Shown here in pieces: positions 6,610-10,591 of a stretch of DNA of 10,591 nucleotides (the stretch's first letter is position 1; each line of letters starts with the position of its first letter). Under the pieces are notes generated by a model, which saw only the letters and a list, made by a program, of their open reading frames with translations, searched no databases and was not told the DNA's origin. The position numbers were made by a program, and so were the translations under genes. This DNA is from JBBSTY01 sp038235385 (GTDB lineage Bacteria > Actinomycetota > Acidimicrobiia > Acidimicrobiales > Acidimicrobilacustridaceae): NCBI GenBank assembly GCA_038235385.1, contig JBBSTY010000140.1, positions 1-10,591 on the forward strand, given 5' to 3'.

Positions 6610-8013
6610 ATGAGCGAGCGACCGATGACGCTGGGCCAGCTTCGAGCTTCGGGGTGGGTGTCGCGTTCGGTGAAGGACGAGGTCCGCGAGAACGCCATCG
6701 CCCGGATCCGTGCCGGGGAGCCGATGTTCGACGGCGTCCTCGGCTACGAGGACACCGTGCTCCCGCAGCTCGAGAACGCCCTGCTCGCGGGACACGACGT
6801 CATCTTCCTCGGCGAGCGCGGCCAGGCCAAGACCCGCATGATCCGGTCGATCACCGGCCTGCTCGACGAGTGGATGCCGATCGTGGCGGGCTCCGAGATC
6901 AACGACGATCCGTACGCACCCGTCTCCAAGCATGCCCGGGACCTCGTCGCCGAGTCGGGTGACGATACGCCGATCTCGTGGGTCCACCAGGACGAGCGCT
7001 ACGGCGAGAAGCTCGCCACCCCCGACACATCGATCGCGGATCTCATCGGCGAGGTCGACCCGATCAAGGTCGCCGAGGGCCGCTACCTCTCCGACGAGCT
7101 GACCCTGCACTACGGGCTCGTCCCCCGCACCAACCGGGGCATCTTCGCCATCAACGAGCTGCCCGACCTCGCCGAGCGCATCCAGGTCGGTCTGCTCAAC
7201 GTGCTCGAGGAGCGCGACGTCCAGGTTCGGGGCTACAAGATCCGGCTCCCCATCGACGTGTTGCTCTTCGGCTCGGCCAACCCCGAGGACTACACGAACC
7301 GAGGGCGGATCATCACCCCCCTCAAGGATCGCTTCGGCGCCCAGATCCGCACCCACTACCCGCTCGAGGTCGCCACCGAGGTGGAGATCGCCCTGCAGGA
7401 AGCCCGTCCGTTGGACGCGCCGGGGGTGTCGGTCACCATCCCGGCGTACATGGCCCAGATCGTTGCCGAGCTGAGCCACCAGGCCCGGCGCAGCCCCCAC
7501 ATCAACCAACGGTCCGGGGTGTCGGTCCGCCTCACCGTGTCGAACCTCGAAACCCTCGTGGCCAACGCCATGCGCCGGGCGCTCATCCACGGTGAGTCCG
7601 AGGTCGTCCCCCGCGTCGCCGACCTCGAGGCGCTGGCATCGTCCACCGCCGGCAAGGTCGAGATCGAGTCGATCGAGGAGGGCCGCGACGAGCAGATCGT
7701 CGACCACCTGCTCCGGTCGGCGGTGCTCACCACCTTCCGGGACCTCCTGCGCATCGAGGACCTGCGCGACGTCATCGAGGCCTTCGACGGTGAGGTCGTC
7801 GTGAACGCCGGTGAGGACGTCGTCTCCGCCGACTACGTCGCGCTCCTCCAGAACGTCCCGGCGCTGCGGGCACCGGTCGCGATCCTCACCGACGGCGACG
7901 AGTCACCGGCGGCCGTCGCCAGTGCGGTCGAGCTCGTGCTCGAAGGGCTGCACCTCTCCAAGCGCCTCAACAAGGAAGCCATCGGGGCTCGCGCCCAGTA
8001 TCGCGGCCGCTGA
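6610..8013 (+). CDS. MoxR/magnesium chelatase ChlI-like AAA+ ATPase
   Basis: This 467-residue protein belongs to the AAA+ ATPases related to MoxR and the ChlI/BchI subunit of magnesium chelatase, which remodel or activate partner proteins, usually together with a VWA (MIDAS) protein. Visible motifs are Walker A GERGQAKT (68-75), a Walker B segment GIFAINELPDL with Asn182-Glu183 in place of the usual Asp-Glu, sensor-1 GSANPEDYTNRG (Asn224), a probable arginine finger in LKDRFG (Arg241), and a sensor-2-like SGVSVRL (Arg307). The C-terminal 130 residues are helical and lack a VWA fold. It resembles the mycobacterial Rv0958-type protein labelled magnesium chelatase, but no bacteriochlorophyll genes are nearby, so a chelatase role is unlikely. 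No VWA partner gene lies alongside: rpiA converges from the other side. The start is fixed by AAGGGG nine bases upstream. Family call is firm; the client is unknown. Confidence 0.9.
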   Translation: MSERPMTLGQLRASGWVSRSVKDEVRENAIARIRAGEPMFDGVLGYEDTVLPQLENALLAGHDVIFLGERGQAKTRMIRSITGLLDEWMPIVAGSEINDDPYAPVSKHARDLVAESGDDTPISWVHQDERYGEKLATPDTSIADLIGEVDPIKVAEGRYLSDELTLHYGLVPRTNRGIFAINELPDLAERIQVGLLNVLEERDVQVRGYKIRLPIDVLLFGSANPEDYTNRGRIITPLKDRFGAQIRTHYPLEVATEVEIALQEARPLDAPGVSVTIPAYMAQIVAELSHQARRSPHINQRSGVSVRLTVSNLETLVANAMRRALIHGESEVVPRVADLEALASSTAGKVEIESIEEGRDEQIVDHLLRSAVLTTFRDLLRIEDLRDVIEAFDGEVVVNAGEDVVSADYVALLQNVPALRAPVAILTDGDESPAAVASAVELVLEGLHLSKRLNKEAIGARAQYRGR

Positions 8014-8067
8014 TCTCCGCCGGCGAGTCCGCGGCCCCGCCCAGCGACGCGACGCGAGCCGGTTCGC

Positions 8068-8733
8068 TCACCCCTCGCGGATGAGCTCGCGGACGTCGAC
8101 GCGGCCGGCGATCACGACCCGCTCCACCATCGGTCGGAGGAAGATCCCGTGCTCGACGATGCCGGGGATGGCTTCGAGCTGACGCGCCAGCGCGGCCGGA
8201 TCGGCGATGGACCCGAAGTGGGCGTCGACGACGAGGTTGCCGTTGTCGCTGCGTCCATCCCTGGTGACGAGCGAGGTGGCGCCCAGCGCCTCGACGCGGG
8301 CGGCGACGGCCCGGGGTGCGAAGTCGAGCACCTCGAGCGGCGTGCCGAACGGGCCGAGCTCGGGCACCAGCTTCGACTCGTCCACGACGACGATGAAGCG
8401 CGACGACATCTGCGCCACGATCTTCTCGCGGGTGTGGGCGCCGCCGCCGCCCTTGGTGAGGTTGAGGTCGGGGTCGACCTCGTCGGCGCCGTCGATGGCG
8501 ATGTCGAGGGCGCCGATCTCATCGGGCGTCACCATGGTCAGACCCAGCGCGGTGCCCAGTTCGTGGGTCTGGATCGACGTGGCGGTGCACGTGATGTCGA
8601 GCGCTCGTTCGCCGAGGTCGACGATCGTCCAGTGCACGGTGGAACCCGTGCCCAGCCCGACGCGCATCCCCTCGCGCACGTAGCTCGCCGCGTGCCGTCC
8701 CGCTCGTTCCTTGGCCTCGTCCTGGGTGCTCAC
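8068..8733 (-). CDS. rpiA: Ribose-5-phosphate isomerase A
   Basis: RpiA interconverts ribose 5-phosphate and ribulose 5-phosphate in the non-oxidative pentose phosphate pathway in the cytoplasm. From the GTG at 8733 the protein is 221 residues, close to the usual length of about 220. It has the phosphate-binding GLGTGST (26-32), the active-site DGADEVD with Asp81 and Asp84, KGGGGAHTREK with Lys94 and the catalytic Glu103, and VVDESKLV. These residue numbers coincide with those I recall for Escherichia coli RpiA, which supports this start. An in-frame GTG at 8772 would add 13 unconserved residues. Neither start has a good Shine-Dalgarno. The gene converges on the ATPase gene across 54 bases (8014-8067) in which no credible terminator was seen. 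It is divergent from the MBOAT gene. Confidence 0.95.
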   Translation of the reverse strand: MSTQDEAKERAGRHAASYVREGMRVGLGTGSTVHWTIVDLGERALDITCTATSIQTHELGTALGLTMVTPDEIGALDIAIDGADEVDPDLNLTKGGGGAHTREKIVAQMSSRFIVVVDESKLVPELGPFGTPLEVLDFAPRAVAARVEALGATSLVTRDGRSDNGNLVVDAHFGSIADPAALARQLEAIPGIVEHGIFLRPMVERVVIAGRVDVRELIREG

Positions 8734-8748
8734 CGGGTCATGTTCGCA

Positions 8749-8764
8749 CGTGGCCGGGGCCACG
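8749..8764 (-). promoter_or_regulatory. 16-bp perfect inverted repeat just upstream of rpiA
   Basis: The plus strand reads CGTGGCC-GG-GGCCACG, with arms of seven bases. It ends 16 bases before the rpiA GTG at 8733. In the transcript it could fold as a six-pair stem with a four-base loop next to the start, or serve as a DNA dyad. It also falls inside the longer alternative rpiA reading frame (start 8772). Confidence 0.35.
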
Positions 8765-8790
8765 CTGATCACCGCGCCGAGGACCCTCGC

Positions 8791-8803
8791 GCCGTCTGAC
8801 GGC
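8791..8803. promoter_or_regulatory. 13-bp dyad in the rpiA-MBOAT intergenic region
   Basis: GCCGTC-T-GACGGC is a perfect palindrome around a single central base. It is about 60 bases upstream of the rpiA start, a position compatible with an operator or with overlap of the rpiA promoter. No clear -10/-35 pair was found on the minus strand here. Confidence 0.3.
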
Positions 8804-8828
8804 TTCCTGGTGCGCGAGCGCTGGGCTC

Positions 8829-8895
8829 GACCACCGACGCCGACAGGCCGACCACCGACGCTCGGCTCTGGGCGTCGTGCGCCGCGTCGGTGGTC
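8829..8895. repeat. Three copies of a 12-bp element GACCACCGACGC (two direct, one inverted)
   Basis: Exact GACCACCGACGC occurs at 8829-8840 and 8850-8861 on the plus strand, starting 21 bases apart, two turns of B-DNA. Its exact reverse complement GCGTCGGTGGTC is at 8884-8895. The first two copies share one further base upstream (C). The cluster lies between the divergent rpiA and MBOAT genes, just upstream of a possible MBOAT -10 (8918-8923). It could be an array of operator sites. Copies 2 and 3 could also pair as a 12-bp stem with a 22-base loop. Confidence 0.55.
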
Positions 8896-8917
8896 CGGTG
8901 GCCTCGCACCCGGAAAC

Positions 8918-8923
8918 TACGAT
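8918..8923 (+). promoter_or_regulatory. Possible -10 hexamer of the MBOAT gene
   Basis: TACGAT lies 47 bases upstream of the GTG at 8971 in a short A-rich patch (GAAACTACGATC) of otherwise GC-rich DNA. The -35 region would fall at the edge of the third 12-bp repeat, but no good -35 match is seen. Confidence 0.35.
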
Positions 8924-8970
8924 CGCTCGCGCCCGGTGCCGGGCCGCCGTGATCGGGATGGGATGGGCTG

Positions 8971-10434
8971 GTGACGTTCAACTCGTTGCAGTACGCCCTG
9001 TTCCTGCCGGTCGTGGTGATCGGCTTCTGGCTGCTCCCCGGCCGCGGCTCGATCCGGTCCTGGTCGCACCGGTCTGCGGATCGCTGGGTGCCCGACGTCC
9101 GTCAGCTCTGGCTCCTGGCCGCGTCGTACCTCTTCTACGCGGCGTTCGACTGGCGGTTCGCCTTCCTCCTGCTGTTCACGACCGTCGTCGACTACGTCGT
9201 CGGCCTCCGGCTGGACGCCATGGCCGACCGGAGCCGCCGGGCCCGCCGGTCGATGCTGATGGTCAGCCTCGGCGCGAACCTCGGGGTGCTGGCCTTCTTC
9301 AAGTACTTCGACTTCTTCGTCGACCAGGGGGTCGAGCTGCTCACCCAGATCGGATTGGAGCCCTCGACACCGGCGCTGCGCATCCTTCTGCCCTACGGGA
9401 TCAGCTTCTACACGTTCCAGTCGATGGGCTACACGATCGACGTCTACCGGCGCGAGATCCGCGCCTGCCGCGACCCGATCGACTTCGCCACCTTCGTCGC
9501 CTTCTTCCCCCAACTCGTCGCCGGGCCGATCTCTCGGGCCAGGAACCTGCTGCCGCAGATCCAGGCGGACCGCACCCGGCCGACCGTCGATCAGGCCATG
9601 TCGGGGCTGGTGCTCATCCTGCTCGGCCTGTTCAAGAAGGTGGTCATCGCCGACTCGCTCGCGCCCACGGTCAACGCGGCGTTCGGTTCGAGCGATCCCG
9701 GTCCGGCGCTGGCGGCGACCGGCGTGCTCGCGTTCGCCATCCAGATCTACGGGGACTTCGCCGGGTACACCGACATGGCCCGGGGAACGGCGCGCCTGCT
9801 GAACGTCGAGCTCGTGCACAACTTCCACCAGCCCTACCTGTCGCGCAACGTCACCGAGTTCTGGCGTCGCTGGCACATCTCGTTGTCGACGTGGCTGCGC
9901 GACTACCTCTACATCCCGCTCGGGGGCAACCGGGGGAGCACCGCCCGCGTCTACCGCAACTTGATGCTCACGATGCTGCTCGGCGGGCTGTGGCACGGCG
10001 CCGGCTGGACGTTCGTCATCTGGGGCGGCCTGCACGGCCTGTACCTGTGCGTCGATCGCGCCCGCGGGGTGCGCCGTGACCTCCCTGGCGGCATCCCGGC
10101 GCTGCGCCAGGTCCCTGCCATCCTCGTCACCTTCGCCCTCGTGGCCTTCGCCTGGATCTTCTTCCGGGCGCGCTCGTTCTCGGAGGCGCTCACCGTGATC
10201 GGGGGCTTCGTGCGGTTCGACGGCGAGGGCGTCGAGTGGTCGTCGGTGGTCCTCGTCGTGGCGATGACGGCGATCGCCCTCGGCATCGACCTCGCGCAAC
10301 GGTCCCTGGTCCACCCGTTGCGCCTGCTGACCGAACGGCCGCTGCGCAGCGGTGCGCTCGTCGGCGCCGCGATCGTGCTCATCGTCATCTTCAGCGGCGG
10401 CGCCCCGGTTCCCTTCATCTACTTCCAGTTCTGA
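8971..10434 (+). CDS. MBOAT-family membrane O-acyltransferase (AlgI/DltB-like)
   Basis: MBOAT proteins of the AlgI type move acyl (often acetyl) groups across or onto extracytoplasmic polysaccharides and other cell-envelope acceptors. The 487-residue protein is strongly hydrophobic with about ten membrane segments, beginning at residues 5-22. Family landmarks are FFPQLVAGPISRARNLLPQI (178-197), IYGDFAGYTDMARG (259-272), FHQPYLSRNVTEFWRRWHIS (285-304, with the first conserved His302), YIPLGGNRG, and LLGGLWHGAGW (336-346) with His342 as the expected catalytic histidine. The C-terminal segment VAFAWIFFRARS matches the AlgI tail, and length fits the family. The GTG at 8971 is the only sensible start; ATGs just upstream are out of frame. 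AlgI-type proteins usually work with an SGNH/AlgJ-like partner. The next gene begins 50 bases after the stop but is too short here to identify. Acceptor and acyl donor are unknown. Confidence 0.94.
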   Translation: MTFNSLQYALFLPVVVIGFWLLPGRGSIRSWSHRSADRWVPDVRQLWLLAASYLFYAAFDWRFAFLLLFTTVVDYVVGLRLDAMADRSRRARRSMLMVSLGANLGVLAFFKYFDFFVDQGVELLTQIGLEPSTPALRILLPYGISFYTFQSMGYTIDVYRREIRACRDPIDFATFVAFFPQLVAGPISRARNLLPQIQADRTRPTVDQAMSGLVLILLGLFKKVVIADSLAPTVNAAFGSSDPGPALAATGVLAFAIQIYGDFAGYTDMARGTARLLNVELVHNFHQPYLSRNVTEFWRRWHISLSTWLRDYLYIPLGGNRGSTARVYRNLMLTMLLGGLWHGAGWTFVIWGGLHGLYLCVDRARGVRRDLPGGIPALRQVPAILVTFALVAFAWIFFRARSFSEALTVIGGFVRFDGEGVEWSSVVLVVAMTAIALGIDLAQRSLVHPLRLLTERPLRSGALVGAAIVLIVIFSGGAPVPFIYFQF

Positions 10435-10471
10435 CCCTGATCTCCGGCTCGGGGCTGTCAGCGACGGTTCC

Positions 10472-10477
10472 TACGCT
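10472..10477 (+). promoter_or_regulatory. -10 hexamer of a probable leaderless promoter
   Basis: TACGCT is followed by seven bases and then GTG at 10485. This is the spacing expected when transcription starts at or next to the start codon, a common arrangement in actinobacteria. No Shine-Dalgarno precedes the GTG, which fits. The -35 is not recognisable. Confidence 0.45.
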
Positions 10478-10484
10478 CTCGTTC

Positions 10485-10591
10485 GTGGACGACGAACGTG
10501 TGGTGTGGCCGATGGAATCGATCACGTTCACCAAACCCGAGCTCGTCCGTCTGGTGCTGCCGACCTTGGATGCGGCGATCGACGTCCTCGA
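10485..10591 (+). CDS. Start of an unidentified protein (first 35 codons, 3' end outside window)
   Basis: The frame from GTG at 10485 stays open to the window edge, and its codons have G or C at most third positions, as in the neighbouring genes. The visible peptide begins MDDERVVWPMESITFTKPEL and continues through an amphipathic stretch (VRLVLPTLDAAIDVL). No domain can be named from this length. An in-frame ATG at 10512 is an alternative start; neither has a Shine-Dalgarno, and the upstream TACGCT favours a leaderless start at the GTG. The gene follows the MBOAT gene by 50 bases on the same strand but appears to have its own promoter. Confidence 0.5.
   Translation, partial: MDDERVVWPMESITFTKPELVRLVLPTLDAAIDVL

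Noticed and set aside
5170..7707. 845-codon open frame on the minus strand across the cyclase and ATPase genes
   Set aside because: It is antisense to two well-supported genes, spans their intergenic region and has low-complexity D/R/G/H-rich composition with no family motif. It arises from the scarcity of stop codons in GC-rich DNA.
6610..8013. Naming the ATPase as magnesium chelatase ChlI/BchI of tetrapyrrole synthesis
   Set aside because: No ChlD/ChlH or pigment genes in the window, and the sequence resembles the non-photosynthetic MoxR-like subgroup.
8014..8067. Bidirectional terminator between convergent ATPase gene and rpiA
   Set aside because: Only 54 bases with no stable hairpin followed by a T-run. 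The GCGGCCGC palindrome nearby is inside the ATPase coding end.
8917..10314. 465-codon minus-strand frame opposite the MBOAT gene
   Set aside because: Charged low-complexity composition and no motif, while the plus-strand frame has clear MBOAT signatures.

Overview
This is a strongly GC-rich bacterial window with GTG/TTG starts and actinobacterial-style gene families: a type-B succinate dehydrogenase, an Rv0958-like AAA+ ATPase, and apparently leaderless genes. It is most consistent with a high-GC actinobacterium, possibly Acidimicrobiia. No rRNA, tRNA, CRISPR array or insertion sequence was seen. The taxonomic call is inferred from style and family content, not from a marker gene.

Layout, left to right. 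Positions 1-1945 (minus strand) hold the start of an sdhCAB operon: sdhC (five-helix cytochrome b) followed by sdhA (flavoprotein, cut by the window edge). sdhB would be expected just beyond the left edge. Upstream on the same strand is a GH2-fold glycosidase-like gene (2093-4336) whose catalytic nucleophile position reads Gly, so it may be a pseudoenzyme. A 200-bp divergent intergenic region separates it from a plus-strand diguanylate cyclase with PAS-GAF-PAS-GGDEF architecture (4537-6417). That gene is followed by a MoxR/magnesium-chelatase-like AAA+ ATPase (6610-8013). rpiA (ribose-5-phosphate isomerase, minus strand) converges on the ATPase. A 237-bp divergent region rich in inverted and direct repeats separates rpiA from an MBOAT O-acyltransferase gene (8971-10434). 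A new gene, probably leaderless, begins at 10485 and leaves the window.

How the genes relate: sdhCA is core respiration/TCA and rpiA is core pentose phosphate metabolism. The diguanylate cyclase makes c-di-GMP and the MBOAT protein probably acylates a cell-surface or extracellular glycan. Both are surface or lifestyle functions, but nothing in the sequence ties them together. The ATPase lacks its usual VWA-domain partner next door. The window looks like ordinary chromosomal backbone. The points worth a second look are the GH2 active-site substitutions and several short dyad or repeat elements in the intergenic regions. No intergenic stretch exceeds 300 bases.
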